From positions 1-35,935 of the forward strand of contig NZ_LLZG01000003.1 of NCBI RefSeq assembly GCF_001509475.1: DNA of 35,935 nucleotides. The letters run 5' to 3'. The notes beneath the pieces were generated by a model. The model saw only the letters and a list, made by a program, of their open reading frames with translations, made no database searches and was not told the origin of the DNA. Source of the DNA: Streptomyces regalis. Lineage in GTDB: Bacteria > Actinomycetota > Actinomycetes > Streptomycetales > Streptomycetaceae. This document shows, piece by piece, positions 7,877 through 15,177 of the stretch (position 1 is its first letter; every line of letters starts with the position of its first letter). A program made the translations under genes and the position numbers.

Positions 7877-8350
7877 TCAGGCCGAGTGCTCCCCCAGCCG
7901 GTCCAGAAACGTGGCCTGGGCCTTGACGATCACCTCGCGTGCCCGGTCGACGCCCAGCCACTCCACCCGGTCCAGCTCCGGGAACTCCCGCGTCTGCCCG
8001 GAGCGCGGCGGCCACTCCATCACGAACGTGCCGGGGACGACCGTCGCCGGATCGAGGTCGGCCTCCACCGCCCACACCGTGACGACCTTGCCGCCCGACT
8101 GCCTGACCTCGCCGAGGGGTACGGCGTCCCCGTCGGGCGGCGCCAGCCCCAGCTCCTCCTGGAACTCGCGGCGGGCCGCCTCCCAGGCGGGCTCGTCGGG
8201 GTCGTACTCGCCCTTCGGAACCGTCCACGCTCCGGCATCACGCTTGGCGAAGAACGGGCCGCCCATATGGCCGAGCAACACCTCCAGGCCGTCATCGGTG
8301 TGGCGGAAGAGCAGCAGGCCCGCGCTGTGCTTCCCACGGGACGAGGTCAC
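7877..8350 (-). CDS. Nudix hydrolase
   Basis: This 157-residue protein contains a complete Nudix box from Gly47 (G-x5-E53-x7-R61-E62-x2-E65-E66-x-G68), which binds the metal for hydrolysis of a nucleoside diphosphate linked to another group. The N-terminus SAGLLLFRHTDDGLEVLLGH and the WTVPKGEYD segment are like the NTP-pyrophosphohydrolases found beside DNA ligases in actinomycetes. The GTG start has GGAGG seven bases upstream and overlaps the stop of a 12-codon mini-ORF (GTGA). Placement after the ligase suggests a repair or nucleotide-pool role, which is inference. Confidence 0.9.
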   Translation of the reverse strand: MTSSRGKHSAGLLLFRHTDDGLEVLLGHMGGPFFAKRDAGAWTVPKGEYDPDEPAWEAARREFQEELGLAPPDGDAVPLGEVRQSGGKVVTVWAVEADLDPATVVPGTFVMEWPPRSGQTREFPELDRVEWLGVDRAREVIVKAQATFLDRLGEHSA

Positions 8351-8385
8351 GGCTGCACCTCCGTGTTCATGGCCTCCGTGTTCAT
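8347..8385 (-). CDS. Possible 12-codon coupling mini-ORF (MNTEAMNTEVQP)
   Basis: Between the ligase and the Nudix gene, an ATG overlaps the ligase stop (ATGA) and opens a 12-codon frame encoding MNTEAMNTEVQP, whose stop overlaps the Nudix GTG start (GTGA). It is formed by a 15-base tandem duplication and contains internal GGAGG sequences usable as ribosome sites. It may keep ribosomes moving from ligase to Nudix gene. No function of the peptide is claimed. Confidence 0.4.
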   Translation of the reverse strand: MNTEAMNTEVQP

Positions 8386-8387
8386 GG
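8358..8387. repeat. 15-base tandem duplication
   Basis: CCTCCGTGTTCATGG occurs twice in a row (8358-8372 and 8373-8387), followed by a further CCTC. The unit contains the ligase stop codon and, on the minus strand, a GGAGG ribosome site, so duplication altered the spacing and coupling between the two genes. Confidence 0.9.
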
Positions 8388-9920
8388 CCTCACCTCGGGG
8401 TGTGCGGCGAGCAGCGTCTCGACCGTGTCGGCCTCCTCCGGCCGCTTGTCCTCGCGGTAGCGGACCACGCGCGCGAAGCGGAGGGTGACGCCGGCCGGGT
8501 AGCGGGTGGACCGTTGCAGGCCGTCGTAGGCGATCTCGACGACGAGTTCCGGGCGTACGGTCACCACCCAGCCGTTGTCCTCCACGGCCAGCTCCTGGAG
8601 CCGCTCGGTCTGCCAGGTCAGCATCGCGTCGGTCATGCCCTTGAAGGTCTTGCCGAGCATGGCGAAACCGCCGTCCGCCGTGCGGGCGCCCAGGTGGAGG
8701 TTGGAGAGCTTGCCGGTCCTGCGGCCGTGGCCCCGTTCCACGGCCAGCACCACCAGGTCGAGGGTGTGGACGGGTTTGACCTTCAGCCAGGAGGCGCCGC
8801 GCCGGCCCGCGCTGTAGGGGGCGGCCAGGGCCTTGACGACCACGCCCTCGTGGCCGCGTTTCAAGGTCTCGGCGAGGAATTCCTCGGCCTGCGGGAGGTC
8901 CTCGGGGCCGGACACCAGCGTGCGGCGCACCCGCATCGGCTCGGGGACCAGCCGGGCCAGTTCCGCGTGCCGCTCGCCGAAGGGCAGGTCGAGCAGGTCG
9001 CGGTCGTCGACCGACAGGGCGTCGAAGAAGACGGGGGAGACGGGGACCTGCTTCGCCGCCGTCGCCACGTCCATGCGGGAGCCGACGCGGCCGGCGGTCT
9101 CCTGGAAGGAGCGGGGGCGGCCCGCGTCGTCCAAGGCGATGACCTCGCCGTCCAGGATGAAGCGCTCGCCTCTCAACTTCCATGCGGCGGCCGTCAGTTC
9201 GGGGAGGCGGTCGGTGATGTCGTCGAGGGTGCGGGTGTAGATCCGTACGGCGTCGCCGTCCCGGTGCACCTGGACGCGGATGCCGTCCAGCTTCTCCTCG
9301 ACCGCGCAGGCACCGAGCTTGTCGACCGCCTCGGCCACCGCGGAGGCGGTGTGCGCCAGCATCGGCAGGACCGGGCGGCCCACGGTGAGCCGGAAGCGGT
9401 CCAGGGCGGCCGGGCCGTCGGCCAGCAGGGCCTCGGCCACCGTCTGGAGCGACCCGGCGAGCATCACCGCCCGCCGGACGTCCGCCGGCGGCGCCTCGGT
9501 CGCCCGGGCCAGGCCCTCCACCGCCACGGCGTCCAAGGCCCCCTGCCGGACCTCGCCGGTGATCAGTCCGACCAGGAAGCGCTGCTCGTCCTCCGTGGCC
9601 GCACCCATCAACTCGCCCACCAGACGGGCCCGTTCGGCCTGCGAGCCCGGGCCGGCCACCTTGCCGAGCTCGGTGAGCCGCGCGTCCACCTCGCGCACGG
9701 TCAGGACCGGCTCGGCGGCCGGGGCGACCGGGCGGCTCAGCACCTTCCAGCCGATGCCGAGCCGCCCCTGCGGCAGGCGTCCCGCCAGATACGGGATGAC
9801 GATCGGCACGTCGTCCGCCTCGGCGTCCCGGAACAGCTCCGCGAGCAGAGCGATCTTCCGGGACCGCGCCGAGGTCGCGGCGACCTCCTGGGACACCTGG
9901 GCCAGCCGGGTCAGCAGCAT
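8382..9920 (-). CDS. ATP-dependent DNA ligase (LigB-like)
   Basis: This protein of about 512 residues seals DNA nicks with ATP. An N-terminal helical DNA-binding domain (PYLAGRLPQGRLGIGWKVL near 43-61) precedes the adenylation domain, where EEKLDG gives nucleophile Lys210 in motif I; later motifs include ILDGEVIAL, EGVVVKAL and SWLKVKP, and an OB-fold ends the protein. The length fits actinobacterial LigB, not LigD, whose polymerase and nuclease domains are absent. I chose the ATG giving MLLTRLAQVS because homologues start there; an ATG nine bases further upstream (9929) is an alternative. It is coupled to the downstream Nudix gene. Confidence 0.92.
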   Translation of the reverse strand: MLLTRLAQVSQEVAATSARSRKIALLAELFRDAEADDVPIVIPYLAGRLPQGRLGIGWKVLSRPVAPAAEPVLTVREVDARLTELGKVAGPGSQAERARLVGELMGAATEDEQRFLVGLITGEVRQGALDAVAVEGLARATEAPPADVRRAVMLAGSLQTVAEALLADGPAALDRFRLTVGRPVLPMLAHTASAVAEAVDKLGACAVEEKLDGIRVQVHRDGDAVRIYTRTLDDITDRLPELTAAAWKLRGERFILDGEVIALDDAGRPRSFQETAGRVGSRMDVATAAKQVPVSPVFFDALSVDDRDLLDLPFGERHAELARLVPEPMRVRRTLVSGPEDLPQAEEFLAETLKRGHEGVVVKALAAPYSAGRRGASWLKVKPVHTLDLVVLAVERGHGRRTGKLSNLHLGARTADGGFAMLGKTFKGMTDAMLTWQTERLQELAVEDNGWVVTVRPELVVEIAYDGLQRSTRYPAGVTLRFARVVRYREDKRPEEADTVETLLAAHPEVRP

Positions 9921-9980
9921 GCAGCCCATGGTGCAACGGGCTCCGCCGGTTTACACCCTGGGTGATGTGCCGCGCTGGGT

Positions 9981-10061
9981 CGTCGATCGTCTGCGGGTGC
10001 GTTGTGGCTGGTCGCGCCCACGCGGCGGAGCCGCATATCGAGACAGCCCCGCGCCCCTAGG
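9981..10061. repeat. Dispersed Streptomyces intergenic GC-rich repeat, copy 2
   Basis: The gap between the ligase start and the flavoprotein stop holds GCGTTGTGGCTGGTCGCGCC, a small hairpin GCGGC-gga-GCCGC (10022-10034), then CAGCCCCGCGCCCCTAGGG. This is the reverse orientation of the same repeat family seen at 3944-3979. It probably forms the 3' end of the flavoprotein transcript. Confidence 0.5.
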
Positions 10062-11001
10062 GTGCTGCGTCGAGGTCGGCGAAGAGCAGCTCGCCGTTGA
10101 TGAAGGCCCCCGCCCGGTAACCGCCCGCCGCCGCGTTGATGACCTGCTCCGAGAAGCCCATCGCGTTGCCGACCGCCCAGACGCCCGGCACGGAGGTGAG
10201 CCCCGTCGGGTCGACCACCGGATACGCGCCCATGGGCGTCTCCTGGAGCTCGGCGCCGAGGCGCTGCAGCAGATCGGTCTGCGGGACCGCGCGCGGCGCG
10301 ACGAACAGCACCTCGCGCGCGTGCGTCGCGCCGTCCGCCAGACGCACCCCGGTGAGCCGGTCGTCCTCGACCACCAGCCCGGCGACCTCGCCCGGCACCA
10401 CCTTGACCCCGGCTGCGGCGAGTCTACGCAGGTCGTCGTCCGACAACTCGTCGTCGGCGACCTCGTGCAGGAACAAGGTCACGTCCTTCGACCACTGCGA
10501 CACCATCAGCGCCTGGTGCACGCTCATCGGCGTGGTCGCCAGCACGCCGAAGGCCTGGTCGCGGACCTCCCAGCCGTGGCAGTACGGGCAGTGCAGCACG
10601 TCCCGGCCGAACCGCTCGGCGACGCCGGGGACGTCCGGCAGCTCGTCCTTGAGGCCGGTGGCGACGACGAGCCGTCGGGCATGCACGTGGCGTCCACTCG
10701 CCAGCGCGACCGCGAAGCCCTCGCCGCGTGTGACGTCGACCGCCCGGTCCCGGACCAGCTCGACGCCGTACCGGGCGATCTCCTCGCGTCCGACGGCCAG
10801 GAAGTCGGCGGGAGGCATGCCGTCCCGGGACAGATAGCCCTGCATGTGGGCGGCGGGCGCGTTGCGTGGTTCGCCGGCGTCGACGACCAGGGTGCGGCGC
10901 CGGGCGCGGCCCAGGACGAGGGCGGCGGACAGGCCGGCGGCGCCGCCGCCGATCACGATCACTTCGTATGTCTCGGTGTGTGTCTCGGTTGTTTCCGTCA
11001 T
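10057..11001 (-). CDS. NAD(P)/FAD-dependent oxidoreductase, thioredoxin reductase-like
   Basis: This 314-residue flavoprotein has an FAD Rossmann motif (VIGGGAAG near 17-24), a VVATG segment, a redox pair Cys138/Cys141 in HCPYCHGWE, and a C-terminal FAD-contacting GVWAVGNAMG. The CPYC pair replaces the CATC of true thioredoxin reductases, and no thioredoxin gene is adjacent, so its electron acceptor is unknown; such proteins are often annotated simply as oxidoreductases. The start was set at MTETTETH because an upstream extension would overlap the divergent promoter. It is divergent from an XRE-cupin regulator, which probably controls it. Confidence 0.88.
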   Translation of the reverse strand: MTETTETHTETYEVIVIGGGAAGLSAALVLGRARRRTLVVDAGEPRNAPAAHMQGYLSRDGMPPADFLAVGREEIARYGVELVRDRAVDVTRGEGFAVALASGRHVHARRLVVATGLKDELPDVPGVAERFGRDVLHCPYCHGWEVRDQAFGVLATTPMSVHQALMVSQWSKDVTLFLHEVADDELSDDDLRRLAAAGVKVVPGEVAGLVVEDDRLTGVRLADGATHAREVLFVAPRAVPQTDLLQRLGAELQETPMGAYPVVDPTGLTSVPGVWAVGNAMGFSEQVINAAAGGYRAGAFINGELLFADLDAAP

Positions 11002-11030
11002 GCCGACACGGTCACTCCGCGGGCGCGGGA

Positions 11031-11059
11031 TTGACAAACGTCTTTGCTGATTCTGCAAT
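11031..11059 (+). promoter_or_regulatory. Promoter and candidate operator for the XRE-cupin gene
   Basis: TTGACA (11031-11036), a 17-base spacer and TGCAAT (11054-11059) lie exactly 7 bases before the ATG at 11067, giving a leaderless transcript. The -10 box overlaps a 15-base near-palindrome at 11044-11058, TTGC-T-GA-T-TC-T-GCAA, a likely operator for autoregulation and for the divergent flavoprotein gene. Confidence 0.65.
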
Positions 11060-11066
11060 ACGACCC

Positions 11067-11639
11067 ATGACTACCGATGACGTTCTCGCGGAGGTCGGCC
11101 CGAGGCTGCGGAGGATCCGCAAGGACCGGGAGGTGACGCTCGCGGCGCTCTCCGAGGCGACCGGGATCTCCGTGAGCACCCTGTCCCGGCTGGAGTCCGG
11201 TCTGCGCAAGCCCAGCCTGGAGCTGCTGCTGCCGATCGCGCAGGCGCACCAGGTGCCGCTGGACGAGCTGGTCGGGACGCCGCCGGTGGGCGACCCGCGG
11301 GTGAGGTCCAAGCCCCTCGTGCGACACGGACGCACCTACTGGCCGCTCACCCGGCAGCCCGGGGGCCTCCAGGCCTACAAGGTGCTGGTCCCGCAGCGCA
11401 CGGAAGAGCCCGAGCCTCGAACCCATGAGGGCTACGAGTGGTTGTACGTGCTGTCCGGGCGGCTGCGGGTCGTGCTGGGCGAGCACGACGTGGTGCTCAC
11501 GGCGGGAGAGGCGGCGGAGTTCGACACGCGGGTGCCGCACTGGTTCGGGTCGACGGGTCAGGGGCCGGCGGAGTTCCTGAGTCTGTTCGGGCCGCAGGGG
11601 GAGCGGATGCACGTACGGGCGCAGCCCCGGCGGCCGTGA
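11067..11639 (+). CDS. XRE-family regulator with C-terminal cupin domain
   Basis: This 190-residue protein pairs an N-terminal XRE helix-turn-helix (about 12-66, including TGISVSTLSRLESGLRKPSL) with a C-terminal cupin barrel (about 100-185, with HEGYEWLYVLSGRLRVVLGE and FDTRVPHWF). Members of this family sense small molecules through the cupin and act on nearby genes. The ATG is probably leaderless, since no Shine-Dalgarno is present and a consensus promoter sits at the right distance. It is divergent from the thioredoxin-reductase-like gene, a common Streptomyces pairing. Confidence 0.92.
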   Translation: MTTDDVLAEVGPRLRRIRKDREVTLAALSEATGISVSTLSRLESGLRKPSLELLLPIAQAHQVPLDELVGTPPVGDPRVRSKPLVRHGRTYWPLTRQPGGLQAYKVLVPQRTEEPEPRTHEGYEWLYVLSGRLRVVLGEHDVVLTAGEAAEFDTRVPHWFGSTGQGPAEFLSLFGPQGERMHVRAQPRRP

Positions 11640-11666
11640 CGCCCGCTACTGTTCCGCCGCTGCCTG

Positions 11667-11696
11667 TTCCCTGATCGGCAAGCGACCGCTTAGTAT
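11667..11696 (+). promoter_or_regulatory. Promoter and palindromic operator of the acyl-CoA dehydrogenase operon
   Basis: TAGTAT (11691-11696) is a perfect Streptomyces -10; TTCCCT (11667-11672) is a weak -35 at 18 bases. The spacer contains AAGCG-AC-CGCTT (11680-11691), a palindrome touching the -10 box. Sites of this general form are used by TetR regulators of acyl-CoA metabolism in actinomycetes. No regulator gene is adjacent, so it would act in trans. Confidence 0.55.
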
Positions 11697-11743
11697 GCGA
11701 AGCGACCCCGGTCAGACGAAGTAGTCCCCCGTGGAGGCCCCGC

Positions 11744-12721
11744 ATGCAGGCATGGCAAGTGCACGAGAACGGCGAGCCGAGCGAGGTGATGCGCCTCGAG
11801 GACGTCGAGCCGCCCACGCCCGGTGACGGCCAGGTCCTGCTGAAGGTGCGTGCCGCGAACATCAACTTCCCGGACGCCCTGCTGTGCCGGGGGCAGTACC
11901 AGGTCAGGCCGCCGCTGCCGTTCACACCGGGCGTGGAGATCTGCGGCGAGACCGAGGACGGGCGCCGCGTGATCGCCAACCCGGCGCTGCCGTTCGGCGG
12001 TTTCGCCGAGTACGCCGTCGCGGACGCCGCCGCGCTTCTGCCCGCCCCCGACGCGCTGGACGACGCCGAGGCCGCCGCCCTGCACATCGGCTACCAGACC
12101 GGCTGGTTCGGCCTGCACCGGCGGGCCGGGCTGGAGGTCGGCGAGACGCTGCTGGTCCACGCTGCCGCCGGAGGGGTCGGCAGCGCGGCCGTGCAGCTCG
12201 GGAAGGCGGCCGGCGCGACCGTCATCGGTGTCGTGGGCGGCGCGGACAAGGTCGCGGTCGCGCGGGAGCTGGGCTGCGACGTCGTGATCGACCGGCGGAG
12301 CGAGGACGTCATCGGTGCCGTGAAGGAGGCCACCGGCGGCCGGGGCGCGGACGTCATCTACGACCCCGTCGGCGGCGAGGCCTACGCCCAGTCCGCCAAG
12401 GTCGTCGCCTTCGAGGGGCGGATCGTGGTCGTCGGCTTCGCGAGCGGCTCGATCCCCAGCCCGGCGCTCAATCACGCCCTGGTGAAGAACTACTCGATCC
12501 TCGGCCTGCACTGGGGCCTGTACAACACCAAGAACCCGAAGCTGATCCAGCACTGCCACGAACAGCTCACCGAGCTGGCCGCCCGCGGCGCGATCAAGCC
12601 GCTGGTGAGCGAGCGCGTCCCGCTGGGCGGGGCGGCAGCCGCCGTGCAGCGGGTCGCCGACGGCGTCACCACGGGCCGCGTCGCCGTGATCCCGGGACTC
12701 ACCGAAGGAGGAGCGGCATGA
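11744..12721 (+). CDS. NADPH:quinone oxidoreductase-like MDR family enzyme
   Basis: This 325-residue protein belongs to the zinc-free branch of the medium-chain dehydrogenase/reductase superfamily. It has a GroES-like N-terminal fold (VRAANINFPDALLCRG, FTPGVEICG) and a Rossmann domain with the NADPH motif AAGGVGSAAVQLGKAAGA from residue 141. It probably reduces quinones or enoyl thioesters. The gene is first in a three-gene operon: its TGA overlaps the ATG of the next gene (ATGA). The partnership with acyl-CoA dehydrogenases suggests a role in breakdown of an unusual acyl-CoA rather than in quinone detoxification. The ATG follows GTGGAGG. Confidence 0.88.
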   Translation: MQAWQVHENGEPSEVMRLEDVEPPTPGDGQVLLKVRAANINFPDALLCRGQYQVRPPLPFTPGVEICGETEDGRRVIANPALPFGGFAEYAVADAAALLPAPDALDDAEAAALHIGYQTGWFGLHRRAGLEVGETLLVHAAAGGVGSAAVQLGKAAGATVIGVVGGADKVAVARELGCDVVIDRRSEDVIGAVKEATGGRGADVIYDPVGGEAYAQSAKVVAFEGRIVVVGFASGSIPSPALNHALVKNYSILGLHWGLYNTKNPKLIQHCHEQLTELAARGAIKPLVSERVPLGGAAAAVQRVADGVTTGRVAVIPGLTEGGAA

Positions 12722-13899
12722 TCGACGCCGCCGAACTGCGCCGCCGTACGGCGGAGTTGCTGGCCGCGCACCCGCCGGCCACGACCGACCGTCTGGAGTT
12801 CCTCCGTGCCCGCTTCGACGCGGGTCTGGCGTGGGTGCACTACCCGGAGGGCCTCGGGGGACTGGGTGCCTCGCGCTCTCTCCAGGCTGTCGTGGACGCC
12901 GAGTTGGAGGCTGCCGGAGCCCCCGACAACGACGCGCGCCGCAACGGCATCGGGCTCGGCATGGCCGCCCCGACGATCCTCAAGTACGGCACCGAGGAGC
13001 AGAAGCAGCGGTTCCTGCGGCCCCTGTGGACCGGTGAGGAGGTCTGGTGCCAGCTCTTCAGTGAGCCCGGCGCCGGTTCCGACCTGGCCGCGCTCGGCAC
13101 GCGCGCCGTCCGTGAGGGCGACGACTGGGTCGTCAACGGGCAGAAGGTGTGGACGTCCGGCGCCCACAACTCCCGCTGGGCCATCCTCATCGCCCGCACC
13201 GACCCGGACGTGCCCAAGCACGCGGGCATCACGTACTTCCTGTGCGACATGACCGACCCCGGCGTCGAGGTCCGGCCGCTGCGCCAGATCACCGGCGAGG
13301 CCGAGTTCAACGAGGTGTTCCTGACGGACGTCCGTATCCCGGACTCGCGGCGCCTCGGCGAGATCGGCGACGGATGGAGGGTCGCGCAGACCACGCTGAA
13401 CAACGAACGCGTCGCCATCGGCGGCATGCGGCTGCCCCGCGAGGGCGGCATGATCGGCCCGGTCTCGAAGACCTGGCGCGAACGCCCCGAACTGCGCACC
13501 CATGACCTGTACCAGCGGCTGCTCAAGCTGTGGGTCGATTCCGAGGTCGCCCGCCTCACCGGCGAACGCCTCCGCCAGCAGCTCGTCGCCGGTCAGCCCG
13601 GCCCCGAGGGCGCCGGCATGAAGCTCGCCTTCGCCCGCCTCAACCAGGAGATCAGCGGCCTGGAGGTCGAACTGCGCGGCGAGGAGGGCCTGTTGTACGA
13701 CGACTGGACCATGCGCCGCCCCGAGCTGGTGGACTTCACCGGCCGCGACGCCGGCTACCGCTACCTCCGCTCCAAGGGCAACAGCATCGAGGGCGGGACC
13801 AGCGAGGTCCTGCTGAACATCGTCGCCGAGCGCGTTCTGGGCCTGCCGTCCGAGCCGCGCACCGACAAGGACGTCGCGTGGAAGGATCTGTCCCGATGA
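12718..13899 (+). CDS. Acyl-CoA dehydrogenase, catalytic subunit of a heteromeric pair
   Basis: This 393-residue protein has the full acyl-CoA dehydrogenase fold, with FAD motif CQLFSEPGAGSDLAALGTRA from 111 and WTSGAHNSRWAIL. At the C-terminus IEGGTSEVLLN carries Gly where medium-chain enzymes have the catalytic Glu; instead Glu230 in LNNERVAIG aligns by eye with the helix-G base of isovaleryl-CoA dehydrogenase and of FadE26-type subunits. It therefore looks catalytic through the alternative base. Start and stop overlap its neighbours by ATGA on both sides, so translation is coupled and equal amounts of both dehydrogenase subunits are expected. Confidence 0.88.
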   Translation: MIDAAELRRRTAELLAAHPPATTDRLEFLRARFDAGLAWVHYPEGLGGLGASRSLQAVVDAELEAAGAPDNDARRNGIGLGMAAPTILKYGTEEQKQRFLRPLWTGEEVWCQLFSEPGAGSDLAALGTRAVREGDDWVVNGQKVWTSGAHNSRWAILIARTDPDVPKHAGITYFLCDMTDPGVEVRPLRQITGEAEFNEVFLTDVRIPDSRRLGEIGDGWRVAQTTLNNERVAIGGMRLPREGGMIGPVSKTWRERPELRTHDLYQRLLKLWVDSEVARLTGERLRQQLVAGQPGPEGAGMKLAFARLNQEISGLEVELRGEEGLLYDDWTMRRPELVDFTGRDAGYRYLRSKGNSIEGGTSEVLLNIVAERVLGLPSEPRTDKDVAWKDLSR

Positions 13900-14981
13900 G
13901 CACCCAGCCCGACCTGCTGTACTCGGAGGAGGAAGAGGCGCTGCGGGCCGCCGTGCGGGACCTGCTCGCCGACCACTGCGACGCGCCCGGCGTCATCGCG
14001 CGCACCGAGTCGGACGCCCCGCACGACCTGGCGGCCTGGAAGGCGCTCGCCGACGGTATGGGCCTGGCGGGGCTCCTGGTCCCGGAGGCGAAGGGCGGCC
14101 AGGGTGCCACGCACCGCGAAGTCGCCGTCGTACTGGAGGAGTTGGGGCGCGCCGTCGCTCCCGTGCCGTATCTGACGAGCGCCGTCGTCGCGACCGAGGC
14201 CCTGCTGGCCTGCGAGGGCGAAGGGGGCCTGCTCGCCGAGCTGGCGTCCGGTCGGCGGATCGGTGCCCTCGCCGTCGCCCTGAACGTCGTTCCCGGCGGC
14301 GCCTACAAGGTCGTACGCCATGAGGGCGGGGTCCTGCACGGGGAGTTGACCGGCATCGCGGACGCGGCCGTCGCCGACGTGCTGCTCGTGCCCGCGGACG
14401 ACGGTGGCCTGTATGCGGTGGACGCCGATGCCGTGACCGTCACCCCGCAGGTGTCCCTGGACCTGACCCGGCCGGTGGCGAGGGTGGTTCTGGAGGGTGC
14501 GGCCGGCCGCCTGCTGGGGGACGCCGAGCCCGCCGTACGGCGAGCGTTGCGTGCTGGGGCCGGGCTGCTCGCCTCCGAGCAACTCGGGCTCGCCGACTGG
14601 ACGTTGACCGAGACGGTCCGCTATCTGAAGGACCGCAAGCAGTTCAACCGTCCCGTCGGCGGCTTCCAGGCGCTCAAGCACCGGCTCGCCCAGCTGTGGC
14701 TGGAGGTCGTCAACCTGCGCGCGGCAGCGCGGGGTGCCGCCGACGCGCTCGCGACGGGCGAGGACGTCGACGTGGCGGTGGCCGTCGCCCAGGCGTACGC
14801 GGCGCCCGTCGCCGTGCACGCCGCCGAGGAGGCGCTGCAACTGCACGCCGGTATCGGGATGACCTGGGAGCACCCGGTCCATCTGTATCTGAAGCGGGCC
14901 AAGGCCGACTCGATCGCCTACGGCACCGCGGGCGCCCACCGTGCCGCGCTGGCCGAACTCGTCGACCTGCAGGCTCCCTGA
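13896..14981 (+). CDS. Acyl-CoA dehydrogenase-like subunit lacking both catalytic Glu positions
   Basis: This 361-residue protein has the acyl-CoA dehydrogenase fold (N-terminal LLVPEAKGGQGATHREVAVV, C-terminal ADWTLTETVRYLKDRKQFNRPVGGFQALKHRLAQ and LHAGIGMTWEHPVHLYLKRA). The medium-chain base position reads AYGTAG instead of EGTS, and helix G (LRAGAGLLASEQLG) offers no equivalent of the isovaleryl-type Glu. It is shorter than its partner and is translationally coupled to it. This fits the non-catalytic half of the alpha2-beta2 dehydrogenases known for steroid side chains in mycobacteria; the actual substrate here is unknown. Confidence 0.85.
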   Translation: MSTQPDLLYSEEEEALRAAVRDLLADHCDAPGVIARTESDAPHDLAAWKALADGMGLAGLLVPEAKGGQGATHREVAVVLEELGRAVAPVPYLTSAVVATEALLACEGEGGLLAELASGRRIGALAVALNVVPGGAYKVVRHEGGVLHGELTGIADAAVADVLLVPADDGGLYAVDADAVTVTPQVSLDLTRPVARVVLEGAAGRLLGDAEPAVRRALRAGAGLLASEQLGLADWTLTETVRYLKDRKQFNRPVGGFQALKHRLAQLWLEVVNLRAAARGAADALATGEDVDVAVAVAQAYAAPVAVHAAEEALQLHAGIGMTWEHPVHLYLKRAKADSIAYGTAGAHRAALAELVDLQAP

Positions 14982-15004
14982 CGTACACCTGAGCGAAGCA
15001 CACG

Positions 15005-15034
15005 GAAAGCCCGCCCCACCTGGGGCGGGCTTTC
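15005..15034 (+). terminator. Strong intrinsic terminator after the acyl-CoA dehydrogenase operon
   Basis: A perfect 13-bp stem, GAAAGCCCGCCCC / GGGGCGGGCTTTC, with a 4-base loop ACCT lies 23 bases after the stop codon. CACG and CGTG flanks extend the stem past a bulge. No long T tract follows, as is usual in Streptomyces. Confidence 0.9.
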
Positions 15035-15177
15035 TCGTGTGCTCTGCACGGACGAAGTGAACGCAGGGCGGCAGTCCGGCCAACTCCCTGCCCGGCTCTG
15101 CAGTTTGTGGGCTTCGGGATCGCATACTCGCAGCGGTTCCCTACCGCCCCCATCCGCCCCTGTCAGGGAGGCAGAGC

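Noticed and set aside
12490..13503. 337-codon antisense frame within the acyl-CoA dehydrogenase operon
   Set aside because: No recognisable domain or ribosome site; composition is that of an antisense shadow.
15104..15128. TTTGTG and CATACT as promoter of the GDPD-like gene
   Set aside because: The spacing of 13 bases is too short for a normal sigma-70-type promoter.
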